Of a stretch of DNA of 64,000 nt, positions 1 to 7,925 are shown in pieces. Source of the DNA: Christensenella intestinihominis (GTDB lineage Bacteria > Bacillota > Clostridia > Christensenellales > Christensenellaceae); NCBI RefSeq assembly GCF_001678845.1, contig NZ_MAIQ01000003.1, forward strand, positions 234,533 through 298,532, in the 5' to 3' direction. The number at the start of each line of letters is the position of its first letter. Position 1 is the stretch's first letter. Under the pieces are notes generated by a model. That model was given only the letters and a program-made list of their open reading frames with translations, did no database searches and was not told the DNA's origin. A program made the translations under genes and the position numbers.

Positions 1-1
1 G

Positions 2-517
2 GCAGACCCGGGGCATACCTTTGAATTTGGGCGCATCCGCTATACCCCGGCGGCGCAGAAGGCGCTGATCCGTCCGCACATCCGTAAAATTTTCCGGCAC
101 CTGCATACCCTGGTCGACCGGGGACAGCAGCCCTCGGGCGAGATTATCAAACTGCTGCGCGCGGTCAACGGGGAAAGCGCGTTCTGCAAAAATCCCGCGT
201 TCAGCGAAGAGCATGAATGGCGGCTGGCCGTCAATTTTCCCATTCCCACAACGGACGCTTATGCAAAATTCAAGGAGCGGCAGGGCCACGTCGCCCAGAA
301 CGACCTTTTCAGCAAGCTGAAAACCGTGGTGGTGGGCAAAGCCATCAAATCCTATGTGGAGCTGAACCTCAAAACGCTCGGCATGGACGCCCTTACGAGC
401 GTGCGCCTTGGGCCAAAATGCCAACTCAGCAAAAACGATATGAAGCTTTTCCTGTTCAGCGCGGGCGTGGGGCTTGCGGAAGAAAGCATCCTGTCCTCCT
501 CCGCGACCTACCGGTAA
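2..517 (+). CDS. C-terminal part of a DUF2971-like protein (5' end outside window)
   Basis: The frame is open from the first bases of the window and stops at 517, leaving about 171 residues of a protein whose start lies upstream. The motif FSEEHEWRLAV resembles the E-x-EWR core of DUF2971 proteins, and the later LGPKCQLSKNDM matches their usual 'IGP-x-C' segment. DUF2971 proteins are often found in defence or accessory loci but have no agreed biochemical role. No membrane segment or signal peptide is visible in the part present. Family assignment rests on these short motifs only. Confidence 0.6.
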   Translation, partial: ADPGHTFEFGRIRYTPAAQKALIRPHIRKIFRHLHTLVDRGQQPSGEIIKLLRAVNGESAFCKNPAFSEEHEWRLAVNFPIPTTDAYAKFKERQGHVAQNDLFSKLKTVVVGKAIKSYVELNLKTLGMDALTSVRLGPKCQLSKNDMKLFLFSAGVGLAEESILSSSATYR

Positions 518-699
518 ACGGAGAGGCAGAAATTGCGATGTTCCGGCTTCCGCTTCGCAGCCACCGGCGGCAGCCGCAAGTGAAATAAGACCGACGGCAG
601 CGGGCCGTTTTTTTACGCTTTTTTAGCGGTACTTAAAAAAAGGATGGTTCCACCAAGGCGGGGCGCTGCAAAAAATTTTAGCCGCCCTGCATTGTGTCC

Positions 700-728
700 C
701 GCCCGGTGCGGAGGCCGGGCGCGTTTTT
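700..728 (+). terminator. Rho-independent terminator
   Basis: The stem CGCCCGG / CCGGGCG is closed by an eight-base loop and followed by GTTTTTT. It lies in the 379-base gap between the DUF2971-like gene and blaI and ends the upstream transcript. The rest of that gap holds only the blaI promoter and operator. Confidence 0.6.
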
Positions 729-802
729 TCGGCCAAGAGGATGCGTTTGCGGAAGGCGCGGGGCAAAGGCTTGCTTCGCATGACACAGAATAAAAATATT
801 TG

Positions 803-844
803 TTGACAAAAGATTCTTTTATTACTATAATCATAGTAATAAAA
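803..844 (+). promoter_or_regulatory. Sigma-A promoter with a 12-bp dyad operator overlapping the -10
   Basis: TTGACA (803-808) and TATAAT (826-831) are both perfect and separated by 17 bases. A perfect inverted repeat, TTTTATTACTAT (817-828) and ATAGTAATAAAA (833-844) with a 4-base spacer, covers the -10 element. The BlaI-type repressor begins at 897. A strong promoter occluded by a dyad is the expected arrangement for an autoregulated BlaI/MecI repressor, so this is the likely operator. Its core TACTAT/ATAGTA differs from the classical TACA/TGTA. Confidence 0.8.
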
Positions 845-896
845 CGACAGAAATAGTAACTGCCCGTATTTCTTTGGAACACAGGAGGAAAAAGAG

Positions 897-1274
897 ATGA
901 AAACGACACTGACGAACCCCGAATGGGCGGTTATGTCCGCGCTGTGGGGGAAAGAGCCGCAAACGCTTTCTGGGGTGATCCGTTCCATGGGCGACGCGGT
1001 CTCGTGGAGCTACACCACCTACGCGACCTACCTTTCCAAGCTGTGCAAAAAGGGGTTTGTGGGCTTTGAGCTCAAAGGGCGGGACAAATTTTATTATCCG
1101 CTGGTGGAAATGGACGAATGCATCCGCGCGGAAAGCAAAAACATTTTTGAAAAAATGAGCGGCGCGGGAGCAAAACAGCTTCTTGTGTGCATGATCCGCG
1201 AGGGCAGGCTTTCGAAGGACGACCAGCAGGAACTAAAGGCGCTGATCGACGAGCTTTCGGAAGGAAGTGAGTGA
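897..1274 (+). CDS. BlaI/MecI-family transcriptional repressor (copy 1)
   Basis: This 125-residue protein has the usual BlaI/MecI length. It has an N-terminal winged helix (about residues 5-75, starting LTNPEWAVMSALW, the typical 'E-W-VM-LW' opening) and a C-terminal helical dimerisation region. In this family the paired M56 protease causes cleavage of the repressor and so releases the operator. The start is fixed by AGGAGG at 883-888. The next gene starts 1 base after its stop, so the two are co-transcribed from the promoter at 803. It is clearly paralogous to the BlaI at 18549 (shared LSGVIRSM/LSEIIDSL, KFYYPLV/KYYYPLV and ECIRAES/DCIRAES segments). Confidence 0.9.
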   Translation: MKTTLTNPEWAVMSALWGKEPQTLSGVIRSMGDAVSWSYTTYATYLSKLCKKGFVGFELKGRDKFYYPLVEMDECIRAESKNIFEKMSGAGAKQLLVCMIREGRLSKDDQQELKALIDELSEGSE

Positions 1275-1275
1275 G

Positions 1276-4002
1276 ATGACGGCGGTTCTCACAGCCCTGC
1301 TTGGCATCTCCGTCTACGCCGCGGTGATCTTCTGCGGCATCATGATCTTCAAAAAGTGCGCCAAAAACAAAATATCGCCGGTGCTGCAATTCGCACTGTG
1401 GTTCATCCTCATTGCGCGGCTCGCGCTTCCGTTTACAGCGGAAACGGGCTTTCATTTTGTGAACCTGCCGCAGCAGGAGAATCCCGGAATTACCGCCGCG
1501 GCCCCGGCTGCGAAGGGCGGAACCCCGGCGGGCGCGGCGGCCGGGGAAACAGCGGATACCGGAGGCGCGATGCGGGTGCAGGCCGTAAACAATGGCGCCG
1601 CGCCGCAGGCCGGGCATCAGGCGGCTGGAAAGGAACGAACCGGACAACCGGCGGCCCCCGTTGCGCCGCAGCCTACGGCCGTGCGGACGCTGCCACCTGC
1701 CGCGGCCGCCGTCCTCGGCTGGCTCGCGGGGATTTGCGCGGTGGCGCTCGTCATGGCGGTATGCTGGGGGCGGATGTGCCGCCGGATCAGGAAAGGCGCG
1801 CTGCTCCCGGACGAACGGATCAGGGGGATATTCGAGGCCTGCAAAAAGGAGCTTGGCGTTAAGGGAAGGATCAGGCTGCGCCTGAGCGCGGCGCTTTCCA
1901 CGCCCGCGCTTACGGTGTCGCTGCGCCCGGTGCTGCTTTTGCCGCTCGACCTCTACCGGGAAGACGAGGCAGTGCTGCGCTACGCGGTTTTGCATGAGCT
2001 TACCCACTACAAACGCGGGGATTATGCGGTGCGCTTTGTGATGAACATCCTCAAGGCCGTATGGTGGTTTAATCCCGTGGTGTGGCTTGCGGACAGGCAG
2101 ATTGTAATGGATATGGAGACCGCGTGCGACAGCATGGTTGTGCGGCGGATGGAAAAAGAGGATAAGAAGCGGTATGCAAGCACGATCCTCGCGATGTTTT
2201 CGGAGGAACGGGAAGCCCGCTATATCCTCGGGATGGCCCTCGGCAGCTCGAAACAGGTTGCCGAAAAACGAATCAGGGGGATTTATATGAAACGGAAAAC
2301 AAAACGCGGCGTGAAACTCGCGGCATTGGTACTCACGGGAATCATGGGAATCGCGTGCTTTACAACGGCGTGCGCGCCCGCACAGGCTGCGGATACGGAG
2401 CAGCCCGGGGCAGCGGAGTCGCCGTCACTCGAGCCGGTTGGAGCGGTTTCAAGCGAAGCGCAGGAGACAGAACACATTTCAAGGACGCTCGATTCGGGCT
2501 ATGAGAATATCAAAATCGAGATCGACGCGGACGTTATCAGGCCGGATACGGACGACATTCCGGCGCGCGGCTATGTGACGCGCGAGTTTACCCAGGCGGA
2601 CGTCGACAACGCGATCGAGGTGCTGATGGGCGGCAAGGAGCTTTACGCGCCGATCCGGACGAAGGCAGACGTCCGGGAAGACCTTGAAAATGCGGAACCG
2701 GCGGGAGAGCGGACGATCGCCGCGCTGGAGGAAGAGCTGGAAACCGCGCCGGAAACGGAGACGAAGGAACCGGCAAACACTACGCTCGAAAGGGTATCGT
2801 CCGTGGGCGAAGATATTGGAGACGGGATATTGCAGCATAGCTTTACGGTCGAACAGGACGAAGTGCACGTATGGGCAGACGCAGGGAATTCGCACGATAC
2901 GCTGGATATATCGGCGAATTCAAACCTTTGGAACAGCAATCTTACGTTTCAAAGCGGGCTGAAGACGTTTGACGCGCAAGGCGCTGAAAAGCAGACGTGG
3001 TACAACGGCATCGCCTACGAGGGTGAAGCGCGCGGCATGGGTATGTCCCGCGCCGAGGCGGAAGCGCTGGCGACCAAAACAGCGCAGGCGCTCGACCCCG
3101 ATATGCGGCTCGCCCAGACAAGGCTGGTCCCCATCGTAAACATCCCGGAATATGTCGAAATTTCACAGGAAGAGTACGAGGCGGACCCGGAAGCCGCGCA
3201 GGCAAAAATGGAAGCGCCGAGAAAGCAGGCGGACGAGGAAGCCAAAACCGCGCCCCAGGTCTATCAGTTCTACTTCGCGCGGGAAGTCGGCAATATTCCG
3301 GTGACGTACACCGATACGGATATTTATATGTATACAAGCAAGACGCCCAATATCGTCGGGGATACGGATGTGTCTGCGCTGTATGAATCCATGGCCGTTA
3401 CGGTGGACGATAACGGCATCGTGGAATTGAACTGGCGTGCGCCGGGTGAGGCCGGGGACGAAATACGGGAAGGCGGCCTGATATCCCTGGAAGACGCGGT
3501 CACGGCCATGCAGGAAAATTTGCTGAAAACAGACGGCATGCTCGCTTCGGCCGGGGATATGCCTGAAGACACCACCATCGACGGGACAGCGCAAATCAGC
3601 GAAATCAGGCTTGGATATGCCCGCGTGATGAACGAGGACGAGAGCTTTACGCTTGTTCCGGCATGGGATTTCTTCGGGACCTACCTGATTAATATGAACG
3701 GGGAATCTATGGGCGAAGCGAACGGGTATGGGAACATGAATCCGGCGCACAGCCTGTTTACCGTAAACGCGCTGGACGGCTCCATTATCTTCCGCGGGGG
3801 CGTGCCATATCACTGGCAGGAAAACGGGGGCGGGGAAGCGCCCGCACAGCCATCCGCAGAAGAAACCGAAGCGCCCGCAGATTCAGGCTCGGAAGAAACC
3901 GGGCTGGCGGCAGGAACCGGGGAAACTCCCGTTCCGTCTGCACAGCCGTCGGCGGAGGAGTTTCCGGTGTCCCCGGAACTCCCGTCGGCTGAGGCAGAGT
4001 AG
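1276..4002 (+). CDS. M56-family (BlaR1-like) membrane metalloprotease with a large extracytoplasmic domain (copy 1)
   Basis: The predicted product is 908 residues. ATG 1276 is preferred over GTG 1267 because it lies 9 bases after AAGGAAG. Two N-terminal membrane helices (about 4-24 and 34-54), an Ala/Pro/Gly-rich loop and a third helix (about 137-160) precede the zinc-protease motif HELTHYKRGD (H240, H244) and METACDSM. A fourth helix (about 345-362) ends in CFTTAC. Beyond it lie about 540 residues, in the place where BlaR1 has its penicillin-sensing domain. No SxxK/SxN/KTG transpeptidase motifs were seen. Instead it contains FTQADVDNAIEVLMGG and a terminal VNALDGS, shared with the lipoproteins at 16833-26660. 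The tail is acidic (PSAEE repeats). The expected role is to sense an envelope signal and inactivate the adjacent BlaI repressor. Confidence 0.85.
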   Translation: MTAVLTALLGISVYAAVIFCGIMIFKKCAKNKISPVLQFALWFILIARLALPFTAETGFHFVNLPQQENPGITAAAPAAKGGTPAGAAAGETADTGGAMRVQAVNNGAAPQAGHQAAGKERTGQPAAPVAPQPTAVRTLPPAAAAVLGWLAGICAVALVMAVCWGRMCRRIRKGALLPDERIRGIFEACKKELGVKGRIRLRLSAALSTPALTVSLRPVLLLPLDLYREDEAVLRYAVLHELTHYKRGDYAVRFVMNILKAVWWFNPVVWLADRQIVMDMETACDSMVVRRMEKEDKKRYASTILAMFSEEREARYILGMALGSSKQVAEKRIRGIYMKRKTKRGVKLAALVLTGIMGIACFTTACAPAQAADTEQPGAAESPSLEPVGAVSSEAQETEHISRTLDSGYENIKIEIDADVIRPDTDDIPARGYVTREFTQADVDNAIEVLMGGKELYAPIRTKADVREDLENAEPAGERTIAALEEELETAPETETKEPANTTLERVSSVGEDIGDGILQHSFTVEQDEVHVWADAGNSHDTLDISANSNLWNSNLTFQSGLKTFDAQGAEKQTWYNGIAYEGEARGMGMSRAEAEALATKTAQALDPDMRLAQTRLVPIVNIPEYVEISQEEYEADPEAAQAKMEAPRKQADEEAKTAPQVYQFYFAREVGNIPVTYTDTDIYMYTSKTPNIVGDTDVSALYESMAVTVDDNGIVELNWRAPGEAGDEIREGGLISLEDAVTAMQENLLKTDGMLASAGDMPEDTTIDGTAQISEIRLGYARVMNEDESFTLVPAWDFFGTYLINMNGESMGEANGYGNMNPAHSLFTVNALDGSIIFRGGVPYHWQENGGGEAPAQPSAEETEAPADSGSEETGLAAGTGETPVPSAQPSAEEFPVSPELPSAEAE

Positions 4003-4080
4003 ATTATTTCATGTTTCAGCCATTCGCAAAGGGGTGATATATAACATAACAACAACTCAACTGAATCTATATAACCGGAA

Positions 4081-4105
4081 AAAGGGAGCGAAAGCTCCCT
4101 TTTTT
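4081..4105 (+). terminator. Rho-independent terminator
   Basis: GGGAGC-GAAA-GCTCCC is followed by seven T residues, downstream of the first BlaI/M56 pair. It has a tetraloop and a U-tract, so it is a textbook intrinsic terminator. The convergent regulator gene ends 32 bases further on. Confidence 0.9.
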
Positions 4106-4136
4106 CGCGGCCTTCGGCCTATGGATAACACTGCGG

Positions 4137-5003
4137 TTACTTCTTTTTCACAGGAATCCAAATTTCGCTGTAATAATTTTCGTCCTGTGTGCCATTGGGA
4201 TAAGCGGAAGGATCGTTGTACATTTCGATATTGTATCCCGCTGCAAATTCATAGTCCTTGCAGTTTGGCAGCCATTCGGAAAAAATTTTCCGGTTCACGT
4301 CCTGCATGGCGTCCGGCATTTTTCCCGTGCACGGGAATACCGCCCAGGTGAATGCGGGAATTGTTTTTGTCACAAAACCGTCCGGCACCTCCGCGCCTTC
4401 CTTATAATCGTCCGCGATCAGGTATTCAAACTCCTTGCCGCCCATGCTCTCGTCGATATTAACGCCGTACATGCCGCATACGGTATCGCCCCCGCCGGAT
4501 TGGTAATGCCCGGCCCAAAACTTCGGCACCTCTTCCATCGCATTGTCATACGGGAATTTTTTTGCCGCGCCGATCACCGTGAACGCGTCCTTTTCAACAA
4601 TTTTGTAATCCATTGTAAAACCGCCTTTCAATGTAAATGAGATTTTAAGGGGAGCAAACGATTTAATCATTGCCCCGTCCTTCCGTACAGCCGTCGGCGT
4701 GACGCCGTGAAAACGTGTAAAAGCCTTGGTAAAGCTGTCGGGAGAATCATAGCCGTACTTCAGGGCAATGTCGATAATTTTTTCATCGGAGGAAACCAGT
4801 TCGCTGCCGGCGAGCGCCAGCCTCCTCTGCCTGATATAATCGGCGACGGTAAAGCCACAGAGCATGGAAAACCCCTTTTGGAAATAAAACGGGGAAATAA
4901 GCACTGTGTTTGCAATTTTTTCAATGGTCAGCCCGTTTGTAAGGTTCTCCTCGATGTAGTCGATCGCCTTGCCGATACTTTTAATCCATTCGATAACGTT
5001 CAC
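4137..5003 (-). CDS. AraC-family regulator with GyrI-like effector-binding domain
   Basis: The protein has 288 residues. An N-terminal AraC-type double helix-turn-helix (about residues 8-108, with AIDYIEENLTNGLTIEKIA and the second helix DSPDSFTKAFTRFHGVTP) is followed by a GyrI-like/effector-binding domain (about 128-286, opening YKIVEKDAFTVIGA and ending YYSEIWIPVKK). Proteins with this layout bind small amphipathic or cationic compounds and activate stress or efflux genes. The start is uncertain: GTG 5003 directly abuts an AGGGGG Shine-Dalgarno-like run, which is too close, so a slightly downstream non-ATG start is possible. It is transcribed away from the GntR operon. Confidence 0.85.
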   Translation of the reverse strand: MNVIEWIKSIGKAIDYIEENLTNGLTIEKIANTVLISPFYFQKGFSMLCGFTVADYIRQRRLALAGSELVSSDEKIIDIALKYGYDSPDSFTKAFTRFHGVTPTAVRKDGAMIKSFAPLKISFTLKGGFTMDYKIVEKDAFTVIGAAKKFPYDNAMEEVPKFWAGHYQSGGGDTVCGMYGVNIDESMGGKEFEYLIADDYKEGAEVPDGFVTKTIPAFTWAVFPCTGKMPDAMQDVNRKIFSEWLPNCKDYEFAAGYNIEMYNDPSAYPNGTQDENYYSEIWIPVKKK

Positions 5004-5103
5004 CCCCTGCCTGTTTATCCATTATAACACCGCGAAAGCGCCCGTTCCCGATTTATTGTGCTTTTCCCTGTCCGTGAAACGGTTTTTTATTCTTAAATTC
5101 CTA

Positions 5104-5156
5104 TTGACAAACGGATATACGGGCGCTATATTGTATATAGCGTATATATACAATAT
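5104..5156 (+). promoter_or_regulatory. Promoter and dyad operator of the GntR/ABC operon
   Basis: TTGACA (5104-5109) and TATATT (5127-5132) are spaced by 17 bases. A perfect 12-base inverted repeat, ATATTGTATATA (5128-5139) and TATATACAATAT (5145-5156), overlaps the -10. YtrA-type GntR repressors bind such AT-rich TGTATA/TATACA dyads, so autoregulation of the operon is likely. Confidence 0.75.
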
Positions 5157-5176
5157 TTAACCAGGAGGCTTGATGA

Positions 5177-5548
5177 GTGGATATCATCATCAGCAATTCC
5201 AGCGGAAAGCCGATCTATGAGCAGATTACCTCGCAGATTAAAAACATGATTATCGGCGGGGAGCTCCGGGAAGGGGACGCCCTTCCGTCCATGCGGCTGC
5301 TGGCAAAAGAATTACGAATCAGCGTTATCACGACGAAGCGCGCGTATGACGACCTTGAACGCGACGGGTTTATCGAAAGCTTTACGGGCCGGGGCAGCTT
5401 CGTAGCGCAGAAAAACGTGGAGTTCATCCGGGAGGAACAGCTTAAGGTTGCGGAAGGGCACCTGAAAAATGCGGTTTCCGTGGCAAAGAGCAGCGACATT
5501 TCCCTCGAAGAACTGGAAGAAATTTTGCGCGTCCTGTATGAAGAATAA
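5177..5548 (+). CDS. GntR-family regulator, YtrA subfamily
   Basis: At 123 residues this is the short length typical of YtrA-type GntR proteins. They carry only the winged helix (about 10-78, with PIYEQITSQIKNMI, DALPSMRLLAKEL and TTKRAYDDLERDGFIES) plus a short dimerisation helix rather than a large effector domain. The start is GTG 5177, eight bases after AGGAGG; the ATG at 5173 is in another frame. It is the first gene of a four-gene operon with an ABC ATPase and two permeases, the standard context of this subfamily, where the repressor responds to envelope-active compounds. Confidence 0.9.
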   Translation: MDIIISNSSGKPIYEQITSQIKNMIIGGELREGDALPSMRLLAKELRISVITTKRAYDDLERDGFIESFTGRGSFVAQKNVEFIREEQLKVAEGHLKNAVSVAKSSDISLEELEEILRVLYEE

Positions 5549-5581
5549 GGGAACGGCGCAAGGGTCGAAAGGAAGCTTATC

Positions 5582-6439
5582 ATGGACAGTATCATACTGA
5601 ATCATATCACCAAGCAATACAACGATTTTGCCCTGCGGGACGTAAGCTTTGCGGTTCCACAGGGCAGCATCATGGGCCTGATCGGCGAAAACGGGGCAGG
5701 CAAGACCACCACCATCAAGCTGATTTTGAACATGATCCGCGCGGACGCGGGCAGCATTCGGGTCTTTGGGCTCGACCATGTGAAGGACGAGCGGGAGATT
5801 AAGGAACAGATTGGCGTGGTTATGGACGAAAGCTGCTTTTATGAAGCGCTGAAGCTCCGGGATGTGGCAGCCATCATGCGCAATATGTTCAAAACGTGGG
5901 ACGACGCCATGTTCTCTTCGCTGGCGAAAAATTTCGGACTGCCGGGAAATAAAAAGCTCAAGGAGTTTTCACGCGGTATGAAGATGAAGCTTTCGATTGC
6001 GGCGGCGCTTGCCCACCGCCCGAAGCTGCTGATCCTCGACGAGGCGACGAGCGGGCTCGATCCCATTGTGCGCAGCGAGATACTGGATGTGTTCCTGGAT
6101 TTCATCCAGGACGAGGAGCATTCCATCCTCATCTCGTCGCATATCACCAGCGACCTCGAGAAGGTGGCGGACTATATTACCTTCATCCACGAGGGCAGGG
6201 TGGTCCTTTCCGAAAGCAAGGATAAAATGCTGTATGAATACGGCATTTTAAAATGCGGTGCGGACGATTTCGCAAAAATCGACGCGGGGGACATTGTAAG
6301 CTTCCGCAAGTCCGGCTTCGGGTACGAAGCCCTGACCGCGGACAAAAACGCCGCCGCGCATAAATATGGAAACATGGTGATCGACAGCGCATCCCTCGAG
6401 GACATCATGCTGTTTACAGTAAAGGGGGAACGGAAATGA
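5582..6439 (+). CDS. ABC transporter ATP-binding protein (YtrB-like)
   Basis: The product is a 285-residue ABC ATPase. Walker A is GENGAGKTT (about 35-43), the signature is degenerate (FSRGMKMKLS), and Walker B with D-loop is LLILDEATSGLD. A roughly 80-residue C-terminal extension follows the catalytic core, as in ABC-2-type exporter ATPases. Its stop overlaps the next gene by four bases (ATGA), so translation is coupled to the permease. It energises export by the two downstream membrane proteins; the substrate is unknown, and the GntR neighbour suggests an antimicrobial or cell-wall-active compound. Confidence 0.9.
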   Translation: MDSIILNHITKQYNDFALRDVSFAVPQGSIMGLIGENGAGKTTTIKLILNMIRADAGSIRVFGLDHVKDEREIKEQIGVVMDESCFYEALKLRDVAAIMRNMFKTWDDAMFSSLAKNFGLPGNKKLKEFSRGMKMKLSIAAALAHRPKLLILDEATSGLDPIVRSEILDVFLDFIQDEEHSILISSHITSDLEKVADYITFIHEGRVVLSESKDKMLYEYGILKCGADDFAKIDAGDIVSFRKSGFGYEALTADKNAAAHKYGNMVIDSASLEDIMLFTVKGERK

Positions 6440-7092
6440 AGGGCCTTTTAGTAAAAGAATTCCTCGGAACCAAGAGTTTTTTCCGAATTTATATTTTTAT
6501 CATTGCCATCTGCCTGATTCCCATGATCGCCACGGGGGACGGCGAATTTTCAGCGGGATTTGCAACCGGGATATGCACGTTCATCGGCGGGATGATGTGC
6601 TTCACGTCGTTTGCGTACGACGCTTCGAGCCGCTGGGACAAATTTGTGCTTACCCTGCCCTATACGCGCAGGCAGATCGTCGGCTCCAAATATGCGTTTT
6701 CACTGATTATGGTGGGCATTGGAATGGGGATCGGGTTTGCCTTGAACCTCGTTTTCGCGGCGGCGAGGGTCGCGACGATCGACATGGAAGTCGCCGCGGT
6801 GATGGCCATGCTCGTAAGCTTTGCGTTCCTGTTTATCAGCATCGTAATCCCGCTTATTTACAAATTTGGGGTGGAAAAAAGCAGGATCGTTGTAATTATT
6901 ATTTTCCTCGTGCCGTTTATGGCTTTTATCGCCATCTCAAATACCATGGAAAGCGGTGTGGAGGGCGGTTTTGCCGGGTCCCTGCAAAGCATGCTGCCCC
7001 TGCTGATGTGGCTCCTGCCCCTGATTGGCGTGGCGGCGCTGGCGGTTTCCTACCAGATCGCGGTGCGCGTTTACCGGAACAAAGAGGTGTAA
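6436..7092 (+). CDS. ABC-2-type transporter permease (first of two)
   Basis: The 218-residue integral membrane protein has about six hydrophobic segments. It contains FIGGMMCFTSFAYDASSRWDKFVLTLPYTRRQIVGSKY, also recognisable in the next gene (FIGGMAGLAAFAYDE plus SRWDRYVLALPCTKKQVVGAR). The E/D-x-SRWD-x-Y/FVL-x-LP segment is characteristic of small ABC-2 permeases that partner YtrB-type ATPases. It overlaps the ATPase gene by four bases and ends nine bases before the second permease, so the two probably form a heterodimeric channel. Confidence 0.85.
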   Translation: MKGLLVKEFLGTKSFFRIYIFIIAICLIPMIATGDGEFSAGFATGICTFIGGMMCFTSFAYDASSRWDKFVLTLPYTRRQIVGSKYAFSLIMVGIGMGIGFALNLVFAAARVATIDMEVAAVMAMLVSFAFLFISIVIPLIYKFGVEKSRIVVIIIFLVPFMAFIAISNTMESGVEGGFAGSLQSMLPLLMWLLPLIGVAALAVSYQIAVRVYRNKEV

Positions 7093-7101
7093 GGAAAGCA
7101 A

Positions 7102-7707
7102 ATGAAAGGCCTGGTTATCAAGGATATCATCGTCATGAAGTATTACCTGCCGGTATGCCTCGCCCTTGCGGCGTGCGCAGCGGCCTTCGTGGCAGGGGCC
7201 GCCATCCCGCTGCCGGGCTTTGCCACGATGCTCGGTACGTTTATCGGCGGGATGGCCGGACTTGCGGCATTCGCGTATGACGAAACCTCCCGGTGGGACA
7301 GATACGTCCTAGCGCTGCCCTGCACCAAAAAACAGGTGGTGGGGGCAAGATTTTTGTTCCTGCTGCTTACGGCGGGGATCGGCATGGGCGCCGGAGTGCT
7401 CGCGGAAGCCTTTTTCGCGCGGCCGGGATGGCCCATTGCTTCGATATCCGGGGGATGCGTGGTGTTCCCGATCTTTGCCCTGATGACGGCGGCGTTCTAC
7501 CTGCTCGGGCCGGAAAAGGGCCGGATTATAGGCGTACCCGCCGGGGTGGCGCTGGGGATGCTGCTGTTTCCGAGGCTGGGCGTCATTTCCCCCAGGATCG
7601 CGGTCCCGGCGGCGTTTATCACGATGCTCGCCTCCTTCCTCGTTTCCTGCCGCGCTTACGCAAGGGAAAAGCGGAAAAAAGGAATTTCGCAGATGAGGCT
7701 TTCCTGA
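7102..7707 (+). CDS. ABC-2-type transporter permease (second of two)
   Basis: The protein has 201 residues with about six hydrophobic stretches and is a diverged duplicate of the preceding permease: both start MKGL[LV][VI]K and share the SRWD-x-(Y/F)VL-x-LP motif near residue 65. It is the last gene of the GntR-ABC operon. The next 218 bases (7708-7925) contain no convincing gene or strong terminator, only AT-rich sequence before the convergent helicase gene. Confidence 0.85.
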   Translation: MKGLVIKDIIVMKYYLPVCLALAACAAAFVAGAAIPLPGFATMLGTFIGGMAGLAAFAYDETSRWDRYVLALPCTKKQVVGARFLFLLLTAGIGMGAGVLAEAFFARPGWPIASISGGCVVFPIFALMTAAFYLLGPEKGRIIGVPAGVALGMLLFPRLGVISPRIAVPAAFITMLASFLVSCRAYAREKRKKGISQMRLS

Positions 7708-7925
7708 GCGGGGGCAAAAGCAGCCAAAATTCTGAAACGTCCTCTTTTTTTCGATTTACTTCAGGGACCGCATATAATGCGGCCCGTAGATTGAATGTCA
7801 TTGATTTGCCGTGTATTCTTGAAGCATCCTATGCCCAGGGACCACCAGACCTGTGATTCGTCGCGAATGCGACACATTTCTTTTATTATTCATTATTCGC
7901 TATTACTTATTCATTTTACCGCAAT

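Noticed and set aside
1276..4002. Classical beta-lactamase sensor BlaR1
   Set aside because: The M56 protease part fits, but no SxxK, SxN or KTG motifs are present in the outer domain and no beta-lactamase gene is nearby.
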